From CAVXFB01 sp963760935 (GTDB lineage: Bacteria > Planctomycetota > Planctomycetia > Pirellulales > Thermoguttaceae): a stretch of 64,000 nt of DNA. The notes beneath the pieces were generated by a model. It worked only from the letters and a program-made list of their open reading frames with translations, did no database searches and had not been told where the DNA came from. The position numbers were made by a program, and so were the translations under genes. Below are positions 9,308 through 18,402 of this stretch, piece by piece (the stretch's first letter is position 1; each line of letters begins with the position of its first letter). The stretch is taken from positions 1 to 64,000 of the forward strand of contig CAVXFB010000001.1 in NCBI GenBank assembly GCA_963760935.1, in the 5' to 3' direction.

Positions 9308-10291
9308 ATGAATGAGCCAACAAGACCTTCCGAAAGCGACCAATTGCGGCAATCGTGGGAGCAATACGATGCAGAAACCCTTGACACGTACCTTGTCTCC
9401 GGCGTCGAAGACCCGCGAATCAACGTTCAAAGCATCTTGAACCGGGCGATCTTGTGCGACACTCTCTTTCCCGGTCAGTACACTCGAATTATCGACGAAG
9501 AACTACGGTTCGGCTACGCCGTGACATGGTTCTTGGCGCAACGTGAACGGGGTGCAAAGGCCGAGACGCTCCGGGCCGCCATCAGCGACAAACGCAGGGA
9601 CGTCTGTCCCGATTTCATCATCGATACATTTTATGGTCTCGAGCAAACCGGATTCCCCTGCCCCAATTACATCTCGCTGACGCTGCAAGAAATCGGCGAC
9701 AGACCTGACCAGATGCCCGAAGGAATCGATATCTTCGAGAAGATCTGGGCTCGCGAGCTGAAGCCGTTGTCACATGGCGGCTGCTCGCTTTTCGAGCCGG
9801 CGTGCGGATCCGCGAATGATTTTCGCTATCTGTCATCCTTTGGGTTCGCCAGATTCGTTCGATACTTGGGCATGGACATCTCCTCCAAGAATATCGCAAA
9901 CGCCCGGTGCAGGTTTCCTGATACCGATTTCCGCATCGGAGACATCCTGGCAACCGACTTCGCCGACAACGCGTTCGACTTTTCATCGGTACACGACCTG
10001 TTCGAGCACCTTTCGATTGAGGCCATGCAACGGGCGATCGAAGAGTTGCTGCGCGTCACCCGACGCGAAGCGTGGGTGCACCTATTCAATGCGGCCAACA
10101 TTGCGACGCATCACGTCCGGGCTGTCTCGTCCTATTACTGGAACACTTTGAGCATCGGCAAGCTGGTCGGCATCATAGAACGAGCAGCATCGCGGGTGGA
10201 GGTGATCTCGATCGCTGAATTGGCCAAGGCCAAATTCGGATTCGACCACTACTACAACCCCGGCGCCTATACAATCATCGCGACTCGCTGA
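9308..10291 (+). CDS. Class I SAM-dependent methyltransferase
   Basis: A 327-residue cytoplasmic protein. The N-terminal 155 residues are helical and unassigned. The C-terminal half is a Rossmann methyltransferase: motif I FEPACGSAND at 162-171, the acidic residue closing strand 2 in YLGMDIS (Asp190), a GDILATDF acidic loop at 211-218, and motif IV in FDFSSVHDLFEHLS at about 223-236. The middle of the protein (IVDE-like and helical) may select the substrate, which I cannot name. It has its own 5' spacer of about 250 bases and no operon partners: glyS is divergent and the comB-like gene is convergent. Confidence 0.78.
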   Translation: MNEPTRPSESDQLRQSWEQYDAETLDTYLVSGVEDPRINVQSILNRAILCDTLFPGQYTRIIDEELRFGYAVTWFLAQRERGAKAETLRAAISDKRRDVCPDFIIDTFYGLEQTGFPCPNYISLTLQEIGDRPDQMPEGIDIFEKIWARELKPLSHGGCSLFEPACGSANDFRYLSSFGFARFVRYLGMDISSKNIANARCRFPDTDFRIGDILATDFADNAFDFSSVHDLFEHLSIEAMQRAIEELLRVTRREAWVHLFNAANIATHHVRAVSSYYWNTLSIGKLVGIIERAASRVEVISIAELAKAKFGFDHYYNPGAYTIIATR

Positions 10292-10332
10292 ACCGCGATA
10301 CTGCGGCGGCATGCAAGCTGCTGCCTGTCGCG

Positions 10333-11104
10333 TCATCCCGCGGTAATCAGGAACGTGCCAAGGTTCAGCCGTGGCACGACATCAAACTTGTCGATTTGTG
10401 CCGCCGCGACAATATCGTCGTCCAGGCCCAAGGCGATCAGGCTGCGTGCGCCCAGGCTCTTGCGGAGCTGCTGGGCGAGCCGGTCGGCGGCCAACGGCTC
10501 GGCCCCGATCGCCTGCGGCAGCGGAAAAGAGTGGAGCCAGAACTCCTTGGCGGTGATTGCTTGGGCGTTCTGCTGGAAGACGACGCCGCGAAGTCGCTCG
10601 ATGCGATCGACCAGCATGCCGGCCAGTAGAACGTCGTCCTCGCTAATGTGATCGTCGGTGCCTGCGCAAACGATTGATATCTTCTCCCGGTCCAACAGTC
10701 TGGCGACGACCGCCGAGGCGTTGACAAAGGCAGCCACCAGCACCTCGTCGGCCTGTCGAACGTGAGTCATCGCCCGGGTGCCATTGGTAGTGGTGAAGAT
10801 CACGCGTTTTCCGCCGACGCGGAAAGGGGCATAGTCCTCGCGGCGAATTGCCAAGCTCGAAGCCCTCGATCGGCGAGCCGAGGCGTTCGCCGCCGAGGAC
10901 CGTGTCGCCGGCCGGAAATTGCTCGGCCAGTGCCCGAGCGTCCGAAACTTCCAGGCAAGGGATAATCTCGGTGGCGCCGGCATTCAAGGCGTATGCTATC
11001 GTGGTGGCGGCGCGGAGCACGTCAATCACGACCGCGGTGCCGCCCAAGAGTTCGTCGGGCGTGATGTACTTTGGCAAGGAATAGACGTTCAATGTCGGCT
11101 TCAT
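10333..11104 (-). CDS. comB: 2-phosphosulfolactate phosphatase (ComB) family, one frameshift
   Basis: ComB-family Mg-dependent phosphatase. It begins at the ATG at 11104 (MKPTLNVYSLPKY), then VVIDVLRAATTIAYAL and VLGGERLGSPIEGFELGNSP. The frame is then lost by one extra G near 10836 (minus strand CGAGGACTAT for CGAGACTAT). It continues as DYAPFRVGGKRVIFTTTNGTRA, then CAGTDDHISEDDVLLAG. Every conserved block is present once the base is removed, so an assembly error is likely. In methanogens the enzyme makes sulfolactate for coenzyme M. Bacteria outside that pathway also keep it, where its role is unsettled. It is divergent from ubiD. Confidence 0.85.
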
Positions 11105-11182
11105 GCTGCGAATTATCGTCGATCGGCCGGGAATGACAACCCATCGGCCGCCTCCTTCCGTCGTGGGCGTTTGCACTTTACA

Positions 11183-12553
11183 ATGCCCTGCATGCCATAC
11201 CGCTGTCTGGGTGAGTTTCTGGAGGAGTTGGGCCACGCCGGGGAATTGGCCCGCGTGGACGAGGAGATCGATCCGGCGTTGCAGGTGGCCGAGCTTGCAC
11301 ACGAGGCGGCTAAGTCGGGGGGGCCGGCCCTGTTGTTCGGCGCGGTCAAGGGACACGACATGCCTGTCGTCTGCAATCTCTTGGCGACCGAATCGCGAAT
11401 TCGCCGGGCGCTGGGCGTCGAATCGCTCGATGAGGTGGCCGACCGCATCGCGCGGCTGTTCAACACGGCAGCGCCGGAGCATTGGTTCGAGCGGCTGAAA
11501 GGCGGCGCGCAACCGACAGGGCTGTCGAGCGTCACGCCACGCAAGGTAAAATCGGCGTCCGTGCAGCAGATCATACGCCTTGGCAGCGATATCGATTTGG
11601 GAGAGCTGCCGCTGCTACAGGCGGCCTCGGAGGAGACCGTCCGGGCGCTCACGGCCACCACGGTCTTCTCGGCCGAGCCAGATTCGCATCGACCGGTGAC
11701 TGCGCGATTTGATGCCGAGCGTCTCGACCGAACGCGGCTGGCGATATGCTGGGCCGCCCACGACGAGCACGCCCGGCTGTTGGGCGAGTATCACGCGCGG
11801 AACCAGAAGATGCCGCTGGCTGTGGTCGTGGGAGGCGATCCGGCATTCCTATTGGCCGTGGCATCGCCCCTGCCGGCCGGCAGCGATATCTGCGCGGTGG
11901 CGGGGCTGTTGCGCGAGAAGTCGCTCGATGTCGTCGCATGCCGCAGCATCGACCTCGATGTGCCGGCCGAAGCGGAAATCGTGTTGGAAGGATTTGTCGA
12001 CCCGGCCGAACCGCCAACTATGACGGGACCCCGTTGCGGTCCAACGGGCAATTGTACCATCCCGCAGCCGGCGCCAGTGATGCACGTAACGGCAGTGACC
12101 CACAGAGCCAACCCGGTCTTTACAGTCATGGTGCCCGGATGTCCGCCGCACGAGGCCTGCACAGTCGCCAGGGCGATGCAACGGCTTTTTCTGCCGCTGG
12201 CCCGCCTGGCTATGCCGGAACTGGTCGACTACGATCTGCCGGAGTTTGCCGCCGCGCGGCATTGGGCCGTAGTATCGATCAAGAAGACGTATGCCGGCCA
12301 AGGCCGCCGCGCCGCCCACGCGGCGTGGAGCCTGCCGGCCATGATGTTTGCCAAGATGTTGGTCGTGGTCGATGATGACGTGGACGCAGGCGATCACGAG
12401 CAGGTGTTGGCGGCCGTGACAATGAATGTCCGCCCGGCCCAGGACGTCTTCGTCGACTACGGTTTGGCCGATCCCTTTGATCCGGCCACGCCTGCCGGCG
12501 CGTTGGGACAGAAGATGGCCATCGACGCCACGCGGAAACTTGCACCGGAATGA
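11183..12553 (+). CDS. ubiD: UbiD-family prenyl-FMN-dependent decarboxylase
   Basis: A 456-residue (de)carboxylase that needs the prenylated flavin made by UbiX, which is encoded 2 kb downstream on the same strand. The start is the ATG at 11183 (or 11192). Family signs are the N-terminal FLEELGHAGELARV, the central CSLPxxAGSDICAVAG-like block, and the paired glutamates in AEAEIVLEGFVDP (about residues 265-280) that form the acid/base site. GPRCGPTGNCTIPQPAPVMHVTAVTHR is split across the flavin and metal region. In this setting (ubiE/menG and ubiX follow) it probably removes the carboxylate of a prenylated aromatic quinone precursor, in ubiquinone-like or futalosine-type menaquinone synthesis. 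Confidence 0.92.
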   Translation: MPCMPYRCLGEFLEELGHAGELARVDEEIDPALQVAELAHEAAKSGGPALLFGAVKGHDMPVVCNLLATESRIRRALGVESLDEVADRIARLFNTAAPEHWFERLKGGAQPTGLSSVTPRKVKSASVQQIIRLGSDIDLGELPLLQAASEETVRALTATTVFSAEPDSHRPVTARFDAERLDRTRLAICWAAHDEHARLLGEYHARNQKMPLAVVVGGDPAFLLAVASPLPAGSDICAVAGLLREKSLDVVACRSIDLDVPAEAEIVLEGFVDPAEPPTMTGPRCGPTGNCTIPQPAPVMHVTAVTHRANPVFTVMVPGCPPHEACTVARAMQRLFLPLARLAMPELVDYDLPEFAAARHWAVVSIKKTYAGQGRRAAHAAWSLPAMMFAKMLVVVDDDVDAGDHEQVLAAVTMNVRPAQDVFVDYGLADPFDPATPAGALGQKMAIDATRKLAPE

Positions 12554-12695
12554 CCGGGCAACCTCAAGCCGTCTCTCCGATGGGCGTGCCCGCTGTGTGG
12601 GTGGCGCGACAGGACGTGGGAGCGATTGGCAGTGAGTTCGTTCCACCTTGACGACCGGCATAATGGCCCGATACACTACTGGTGAGAGGAGCGTT

Positions 12696-13181
12696 ATGAG
12701 AGCGGTCTATCTTGAGACATCCGTTTTCAGCTATCTAACGGGGCGTCGTTCGCGAGACTTACTCGCGTCGGCGCGCCAGCAGATTACGGAACGGTGGTGG
12801 CACGTTCACCGGCGGCGTTTTGAACTCTTTGTCTCTCCCGTTGTCACGAAAGAAGCGGGCAAGGGTGATCCGGAGGCCGCCGAGCGCCGCCTGTCGGCGA
12901 TGACCGGCATCCCGCAGTTGGCGGTGAATACTGAGGCTGAGCGGTTGGCCGCACAACTGATTCAAGACGGTGCCCTGCCAAGCACGGCTACGGAAGATGC
13001 GCTCCACGTCGCCCTTGCTGCCGTGCATCGCATTGACTACTTGCTCACTTGGAACTGCCGCCATATCGACAATGCCGAAAAAAAGCCGGTCATTCGTGCG
13101 GTTTGTGCTCTGCTGGGATATCCGTGTCCGGAGATTTGCACCCCAGAAGAATTGATGGGAGGGTCGTTCGATGAAGGATGA
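12696..13181 (+). CDS. PIN-domain protein, probable toxin of a toxin-first TA pair
   Basis: A 161-residue predicted PIN-fold RNase. The ATG at 12696 is preceded by a strong ribosome site (GAGAGGAG, 12683-12690). Acidic active-site candidates are Glu6 in YLETSVFSYL (usually Asp), a central acidic residue in VVTKEAGKGD, Asp in TEDALHVALA and Asp in NCRHIDNA. The following small gene overlaps its end by 11 bases, so the toxin gene comes first. Typical VapBC places the antitoxin first. The first catalytic Asp being Glu may weaken activity. The pair sits between ubiD and ubiE and has no obvious link to quinone synthesis. Confidence 0.78.
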   Translation: MRAVYLETSVFSYLTGRRSRDLLASARQQITERWWHVHRRRFELFVSPVVTKEAGKGDPEAAERRLSAMTGIPQLAVNTEAERLAAQLIQDGALPSTATEDALHVALAAVHRIDYLLTWNCRHIDNAEKKPVIRAVCALLGYPCPEICTPEELMGGSFDEG

Positions 13182-13362
13182 AATCATTCAGGAATTGTGG
13201 CAAATCAAGGACGAGTTGGCCCGCGAGGCGAATTACGACGTTAATGTGCTATGCCGGCAATTGAGGGAACATCAAGCCATTTCACGCGTCCAAGTCGTGG
13301 ATCGCTCGGCCGGAGTTGCCGCGACCCACGTTCCAACGGACGGGCGATGCAATGAACATTAG
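13171..13362 (+). CDS. Small antitoxin-like protein, partner of the PIN toxin
   Basis: A 63-residue protein translationally coupled to the PIN gene (11-base overlap). The N-terminal half, KDEIIQELWQIKDELAREANYDV, is split by charge into amphipathic helix and matches the style of small proteins encoded behind PIN genes (IKDELA.. followed by YD or FN). Such proteins bind and mask the toxin. The last 25 residues look less conserved and overlap the start of the HicB gene. No DNA-binding motif is obvious. The assignment rests on position, size and the helix pattern. Confidence 0.65.
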   Translation: MKDEIIQELWQIKDELAREANYDVNVLCRQLREHQAISRVQVVDRSAGVAATHVPTDGRCNEH

Positions 13363-13612
13363 GGTTACTGTCAAGTGTTGGCGCGATAAAGACTGGTATG
13401 TGGGTCGAGCAAAGGAAATCCCTGGCGTATTCAGCCAAGGGAAATCGCTAGCGGCACTCAAAGACAACCTTACTGACGCAATCACGCTCATGCTAGAAGA
13501 AGGGAACGACACTGGGGGCGGCGATGCTTGCGTTCCGAGTTCACCACCTGATCCACCATGTCACAAGGCATCAGTTCAACTCCAGTTGTCTGAAGACACG
13601 GGCGACGACTAA
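13352..13612 (+). CDS. hicB: HicB-family antitoxin
   Basis: An 86-residue protein with the HicB partial RNase-H-like fold: VTVKCWRDKDWYVGRAKEIPGVFSQGKSLAALKDNLTDAI is the typical beta-beta-alpha unit. 'ips (P)GVF.(Q)G.s..eA..NL.dAi' is the family pattern. The C-terminal 30 residues are low in complexity (Ser, Pro, Asp rich) and may be disordered. It starts inside the end of the preceding antitoxin gene (11-base overlap) and is followed after 12 bases by a HicA-like frame. The order is hicB-hicA, less common than hicA-hicB. Confidence 0.8.
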   Translation: MNIRVTVKCWRDKDWYVGRAKEIPGVFSQGKSLAALKDNLTDAITLMLEEGNDTGGGDACVPSSPPDPPCHKASVQLQLSEDTGDD

Positions 13613-13624
13613 TGGCTTGCGGAT

Positions 13625-13810
13625 ATGCATCACGATGAACTCTTGCGACAGGTTCGTGCGATCGGCTGTCATCTCCGACAGCAGAGTGGTCGGCATCAGA
13701 TCTACCTCAATCCGTCTACTGGTCACCGTGCCACTATTCCACGCGACGAAGAAATCTCTGAGGCCATCGCACGTCTGATTAGCAATCATCTGGGGGTCGA
13801 GGACGGCTCC
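13625..13810 (+). CDS. hicA: HicA-like toxin, open in frame into ubiE
   Basis: A 62-codon segment resembling the HicA mRNA interferase. MHHDELLRQVRAIGC is the first helix, then LRQQSGRHQIYLNPSTG is the strand pair holding the catalytic His (GRH where most have GSH), then RATIPRDEEISEAIARLISNHLG. There is no stop codon between this domain and the ubiE start: the frame runs straight on for 299 codons in all. Either the hicA stop was lost (a GGGGG run at 13794-13798 is a plausible indel site), or the two are translated as one protein. The ubiE start has its own ribosome site, so I annotate them separately. Confidence 0.68.
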
Positions 13811-14524
13811 ATGCCTCTCGACAAATCCTCCGCCCGCGTGCAGCAGATGTTCGGTGAGATCGCCGGGCGGTACGATCTTCTCAATCGCGTGCTGTCGCTG
13901 GGCATTGACCGCTCTTGGCGGCGGCGGACTGTCAAACTCGTGCCGCCGGATGGTAATTCGCCGATCCTGGACGTCTGCACCGGCACGGCCGACTTGGCTC
14001 TGGCCTATTGGCGAGCAAGCAAGGGACAAACGCCGATTGTCGGCACGGACTTCTGCCAGCCGATGGTGGCCATCGGGCGAGAAAAATGTCGCCGCCTCGG
14101 CGCATCGGATCAAATCACGCTGCTAGAGGCCGACACGATACGGCTGCCGTTTCCTGACGACGTGTTCCAGATCGTCTGCGTTGCTTTCGGACTGCGAAAC
14201 GTGAGCGACACAGACGCCGGATTGCGGGAAATGGTGCGCGTGTGCCAAAGCGGCGGCCGCGTGGCGGTGCTCGAGTTCTCGACGCCCACCGCTTGGCCGC
14301 TCGGAGCCATGTACGCCTGTTACTTTCGCCACGTTCTGCCCCGCATCGGGCAGGCATTGGCAAGAAACACGCAGGCGGCCTACAATTATCTGCCGCAGAG
14401 CGTCGGCCGCTTTCCGCAGAGAGAAGCGTTGGCCGAAATGATGAAGGCGGCCGGACTGAGCGACGTGCGTTTCCATCCCTTCACGTTCGGAATTGCAACG
14501 CTGTACGTCGGACGTAAGAACTGA
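13811..14524 (+). CDS. ubiE: UbiE/MenG C-methyltransferase of quinone biosynthesis
   Basis: Methylates demethylmenaquinone or a ubiquinone precursor using SAM. From the ATG at 13811 it is 237 residues, the usual family size, and a ribosome site GAGGA lies 7 bases upstream. MPLDKSSARVQQMFGEIAGRYDLLN is split into the standard UbiE opening (Met1 to Asn25). SAM motif I LDVCTGTADLA is at 53-63. FGLRNVSD and the late block NYLPQSVGRFPQREAL are the two UbiE signatures. With ubiX 41 bases downstream and ubiD upstream, this is a quinone cluster. The upstream HicA-like frame is fused to it without a stop codon. Confidence 0.94.
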   Translation: MPLDKSSARVQQMFGEIAGRYDLLNRVLSLGIDRSWRRRTVKLVPPDGNSPILDVCTGTADLALAYWRASKGQTPIVGTDFCQPMVAIGREKCRRLGASDQITLLEADTIRLPFPDDVFQIVCVAFGLRNVSDTDAGLREMVRVCQSGGRVAVLEFSTPTAWPLGAMYACYFRHVLPRIGQALARNTQAAYNYLPQSVGRFPQREALAEMMKAAGLSDVRFHPFTFGIATLYVGRKN

Positions 14525-14565
14525 AGAGTTTCCCTTTCCCAAAGCGAAACGGGAGGAGGCCCGAA

Positions 14566-15159
14566 ATGCCGCGCAACATTGTGGTCGCAATCACCGGCGC
14601 CAGCGGAGTGACCTATTCGCGGCGCCTCGTCGAAGTATTGTTGGCGGCCGGCTGCGACGTGCACTTGATCATCAGCGAAGCCGGACAGGCGGTGCTCAGT
14701 CATGAACTCGACGTGCGGATCGACCTGGAGAGTTTTGACGCCACGATGCTGAAGGTCGGCGACTGCGCCAGGCTGCACTATCACAATTACCGCGATTACC
14801 TCGCCCCACTGGCCAGCGGATCGTTCGCGACCGACGGCATGGTTGTCTGTCCGTGCTCGTGCAGCACGCTGGGCGCCATAGCGGGTGGCGTGGCAACCAA
14901 TCTGATTCACCGCGCCGCCGAAGTACATCTCAAGGAGCGTCGCAAGCTGGTGCTCGTGCCGCGCGAGACGCCGTTGTCGCTTGTGCAGATCGAGAATATG
15001 AAGCACGCGACCCTGGCCGGGGCCGTCATCCTGCCCGCCAGTCCGGCGTTTTATCACGGCGTCACATCGGTGGACGAACTGGTCGATTTCGTGGTCGCTC
15101 GAATCTGCGACCAACTTGCAGTCACTCACACGCTGATACGCCCCTGGGGCGTCAGCTAG
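14566..15159 (+). CDS. ubiX: Flavin prenyltransferase UbiX
   Basis: Makes prenyl-FMN, the cofactor of the UbiD enzyme encoded at 11183-12553, by joining dimethylallyl phosphate to reduced FMN. At 197 residues it matches the family. The FMN site is seen in AITGASGVTYSRRLVE near residues 8-23 and in the VVCPCSCSTLGAIAGGV block near 102-118. Also present are the NLIHRAAEVHLKERR stretch and LVPRETPLSLVQIENM, which bind the substrate phosphate. It follows ubiE in the same direction and is probably cotranscribed with it. Confidence 0.95.
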   Translation: MPRNIVVAITGASGVTYSRRLVEVLLAAGCDVHLIISEAGQAVLSHELDVRIDLESFDATMLKVGDCARLHYHNYRDYLAPLASGSFATDGMVVCPCSCSTLGAIAGGVATNLIHRAAEVHLKERRKLVLVPRETPLSLVQIENMKHATLAGAVILPASPAFYHGVTSVDELVDFVVARICDQLAVTHTLIRPWGVS

Positions 15160-15196
15160 GCCAGACAACCCTGCGTGGGCCCCGAGGGCGCCAACG

Positions 15197-16559
15197 CTAC
15201 ATGGTCGAGCCCAAACCGACCAGCGGCGCGTCGGGCAGACGGTGCATGCCGTCGGTGGGTGCGAACAACGATTTCAGCCGCGGCAGCCAAGGAGCATTTG
15301 CGGCGGGTGTGAACTGCGGTGAATTGAGCTCCACGTCATTGACGGTTGGAACGTGAGCGGCAAACCAGGCGGCATGGATCAGCGACAAGCCCGGATTGGT
15401 CAGGTCTTGCAGGGATAGCAGCATCTTCTGTTCATGGGCCCAGGCGGCCGCGGTCAGGGCGAAGCTGTGTCCCTTGCAGGTCTTCAGGGCGAAGCCGCTC
15501 CAGCCCTGCTCCTGGGCTTCGTGCATCAATTCCAGGCTGGTCAGTCCTTCGTCGAGCAACACCGGCTTCATCGCCGCGATCGGTTGCCAGGCATAGCGGT
15601 GGACGGTAATGTCACGGCCCGTCGGCTGTTCAAAGTACAACAGGGCGTCATAGGCCGCCGCGTCGGCCGCCTTGAGCCGCTGGTAATAGTCGCGCACGCT
15701 TCTCGGCATCGGGATTCGCCTCGTTCGTGTCGACGCAGATTTGCGGCGATTTTACGCCGAGTCGCCGCGCCGCGCGATAGACTTCGACGGTTCGCGCCAC
15801 GTCTTGGGCATTGTCATGGCCGAATATTTTGATCTTGAAACAGCGATAGCCACGATCCTGAATCCACGGCCCCATGTCCTTGTCCATGTCGTCGGCCTTG
15901 CCTGCCAAATACCAGGCGCGGAGTCCGCGCTTCGGAGGACGGATCAGGCGTTGAATGGCCGCCGTGGCGTTTTGGTCGCGGAAATAGGCGTCGGCCGTAG
16001 GTAGCCGCACGGGCTCGTGGTAGAAATCGAAAGCGGAGCGTCCCAGGGCGATTCCCACGGCGTCATGCAACGCCGCGTCGAAGGGACTCGCACACATCGC
16101 TCGCGCCAGCACCGGTGGTGTTTGTTCGTGGCAGATATTCTCGTGCAACCGCAGGCCAAGCTCCAACGGATGCGCTCGTTCGCCACCGCAAAGCGTCCAC
16201 AAGTTGCCCTCGATCTGTCGGCACAGACTGCGCAGTTGGGCGTCGCGCTGCTCATGGGTCAGTCGCGGGTCGGGCCAAGCCCAGAGGTCGCTCAAGTAGA
16301 TCGAGCCCCGTCCCGTGGCTTCGCGGCCGTCCACTCGGACCGTAACCTCAGCCTGTGCCTCGGTGATTTCAGTGATCTTTCCGCTGCTGATAATCAGTGG
16401 ATGCAGAAAGGTCTGAGGCGTGAAGTGCACGCGGGCGCCGAGGATCGTCGCTTGCAGCGGTGACGTGCGCCCGATCGCAAACGCGCGGCCGGCTTGGCCA
16501 GCCAGCCCCGCGGCAACGGCCGTTTTCAGGAGCCCACGTCGGCTTATGATGTGACTCAT
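15197..16559 (-). CDS. Enolase-superfamily (mandelate racemase/muconate lactonizing-like) exported protein, one frameshift
   Basis: Starts at the ATG at 16559 (MSHIISRRGLLK), preceded by GGGAGC. The first 30 residues are a Tat signal (SRRGLLK then a hydrophobic run to RAFA). The enolase-type barrel follows: FKIKIFGHDN (KxK strand), CVDTNEANPDA (first metal Asp), DALLYFEQPTG (second metal acid) and VLLDEGLTSLE. The frame breaks near 15700-15701, where one extra T (A on the coding strand) separates NPDAE from SVRDYYQRL. Metal and general-base residues thus lie on both sides of the break. Substrate unknown. An exported enolase-superfamily enzyme is unusual but recurrent in planctomycetes. Confidence 0.8.
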
Positions 16560-16669
16560 GCTTGCTCCCAATCGCTTCGCGGTGATAAATAGTTCACAGA
16601 CTCACTGTAACCCCGCGCCGAGCCGATGGCAACAGTCGAACCGCTCGATACACACTTTTCGCAATCGTA

Positions 16670-18013
16670 CTAGCGTATTGCCGATCGGATGCCTCGCTCG
16701 ATCGCCCCAGCGATTGTATCGAGTTGATCCATACTAATGGCCAATGGCGGCATGATCACGACAACGTTGCCCAATGGGCGAATCCAGACGCCCTCGGTCA
16801 AGGCGTGCTCGCAGACGCGCAGTCCGCGGCGATCCTGCCATGGGTACGGCTCCTTGCTCGACACGTCGCGGACCAACTCGACGGCGGCGATGAACCCACA
16901 TTGGCGGACGTTGCCGACGTGCGGCAGCGCGGCCAATCGGGCGAGATGCTCGGCCAGCCGGGCAATCTTCGGCTGCAGTTGCAGCAGCGTCTTTTCGTCC
17001 TCAAAGATATCGAGCGTGGCTAATGCCGCGGCGGCCGCTAAGGGATTGCCACCGTAGGTGTGCCCATGGTAAAAGGTCTTGCTGTCTTCGTATGTACCCA
17101 GAAACGCCTCCCAAATGTCGCTGGTGGCCAGTGTGGCAGCCATCGGCATGTAGCCGCCGGTGAGCCCTTTCGCCAAGCAGAGCAGATCGGGCGTCACCTT
17201 CTCATGCTCGCAGGCGAACATCTTGCCGGTGCGTCCGAACCCGACGGCCACCTCATCGGCGATCATGAGTACGTCGTACTTTCGCGTCAGTTCCCGCACG
17301 CCTCGCAGATAGCCCTGGGGATGCATGATCATGCCCGCGGCCGCTTGCACCAAAGGCTCGATGACCAGCGCAGCGATTCGCCGCTGGTTCTCGGCCAGGA
17401 TCCGTTCGAGCGCTTCCAGGTAGTGTTGGCAGACGTTCTCCTGCGCAACACCGGGCGGCGTGCGATAGTTGTCCGGCATCGGCGCCCGAAGCGTCTCGAA
17501 CAGCAGCGGTCGAAACATGGCGTGGAATTGCTCAATGCCACCGACGCTCACGCAGCCGAGCGTGTCGCCGTGATAGGCATCGTCAAGGGCCACGTAGCAA
17601 GTTTTTTCCGGCCGCGGGTCGCGCCGCTGTCGCCAGTATTGCAGGGCCATCTTCACCGCGGCTTCGACGGCCGTCGAGCCATCGTCGGAGAAGAAGACGC
17701 GATCGAGACCCGGCGGGGCGATATCGACCAGCCGCTTGGCCAGTTGGATGGTCGTCGGATTCGACGCCCCAAGGTTCGTGACATGCGCCACCTTCTTAAG
17801 TTGGGCACAGATGGCGGCATCGATCGCTGGATGGCGATGCCCATGAATATTGCACCACAGGCTGCTGACGCCGTCGATGTACTGGCGGCCATCGATATCC
17901 ACGAGCAGGCACCCTTCGGCCCGCTCAATCACAAATGGCTCATATTCGGCCATTTGCGTGAAGGCGTGCCAGACAAGCGTGCGATCCCAGTCGAGCAGCG
18001 TATGTTTCAGCAT
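16670..18013 (-). CDS. bioA: Adenosylmethionine-8-amino-7-oxononanoate aminotransferase
   Basis: Third-last step of biotin synthesis: transfers an amino group from SAM to 8-amino-7-oxononanoate. From the ATG at 18013 it is 447 residues, fold-type I PLP. Visible are WHAFTQMAEYEPFVIERAEG (residues 15-34, the BioA opening), the SLWCNIHGHRHP substrate region at 51-62, the DDGSTAVEAAVKMA cofactor phosphate loop at 110-123, DEVAVGFGRTG with PLP-binding Asp253, and the Schiff-base Lys282 in LAKGLTGG. YHGHTYGGNPLA follows. No other bio gene is in the window, so biotin genes are dispersed here. Confidence 0.94.
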   Translation of the reverse strand: MLKHTLLDWDRTLVWHAFTQMAEYEPFVIERAEGCLLVDIDGRQYIDGVSSLWCNIHGHRHPAIDAAICAQLKKVAHVTNLGASNPTTIQLAKRLVDIAPPGLDRVFFSDDGSTAVEAAVKMALQYWRQRRDPRPEKTCYVALDDAYHGDTLGCVSVGGIEQFHAMFRPLLFETLRAPMPDNYRTPPGVAQENVCQHYLEALERILAENQRRIAALVIEPLVQAAAGMIMHPQGYLRGVRELTRKYDVLMIADEVAVGFGRTGKMFACEHEKVTPDLLCLAKGLTGGYMPMAATLATSDIWEAFLGTYEDSKTFYHGHTYGGNPLAAAAALATLDIFEDEKTLLQLQPKIARLAEHLARLAALPHVGNVRQCGFIAAVELVRDVSSKEPYPWQDRRGLRVCEHALTEGVWIRPLGNVVVIMPPLAISMDQLDTIAGAIERGIRSAIR

Positions 18014-18041
18014 AAGTCCACCTCCGGTGGCGAACAAGAGT

Positions 18042-18392
18042 TCACGATCTAAGCCCCTGACCGCCGAAGGCAAGGCAAAGCGAGGCTATTGCGCTAGCAG
18101 CAAAGAAGAGCACAATGGCAATTGTGACCACAACCCCGACGACGAGTTGACGTCCAGAAATCGAGGCTTCACCACCGTTCGCTTGCGCCTGTCCGATAGC
18201 AAGGATTCCCCAGACCATGGGGACCAGCAAGTACCAGAATCCATAAATTCGCACATGCTGTAGCCACGTCGGAAAGACCATGCCAAATGGTTCAACGGCA
18301 TGAAGTGCAGCGCGAGTTACGAAGAACCCGACTATGATGCACAATATCTGGATGAAAGCGAGGAATCCAACGACTCGTGACGGAAAACTCAT
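18042..18392 (-). CDS. Small membrane protein, unknown
   Basis: A 116-residue hydrophobic protein starting at the ATG at 18392 (a GTG two codons upstream is possible). Three membrane helices are visible: about 8-28, 50-68 and 83-108. The loop at about 68-82 is polar (QANGGEASISGR). It ends 28 bases before bioA begins, in the same direction. I do not recognise the family and see no motif beyond the helices. Confidence 0.5.
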   Translation of the reverse strand: MSFPSRVVGFLAFIQILCIIVGFFVTRAALHAVEPFGMVFPTWLQHVRIYGFWYLLVPMVWGILAIGQAQANGGEASISGRQLVVGVVVTIAIVLFFAASAIASLCLAFGGQGLRS

Positions 18393-18402
18393 GGCCACTC
18401 GC

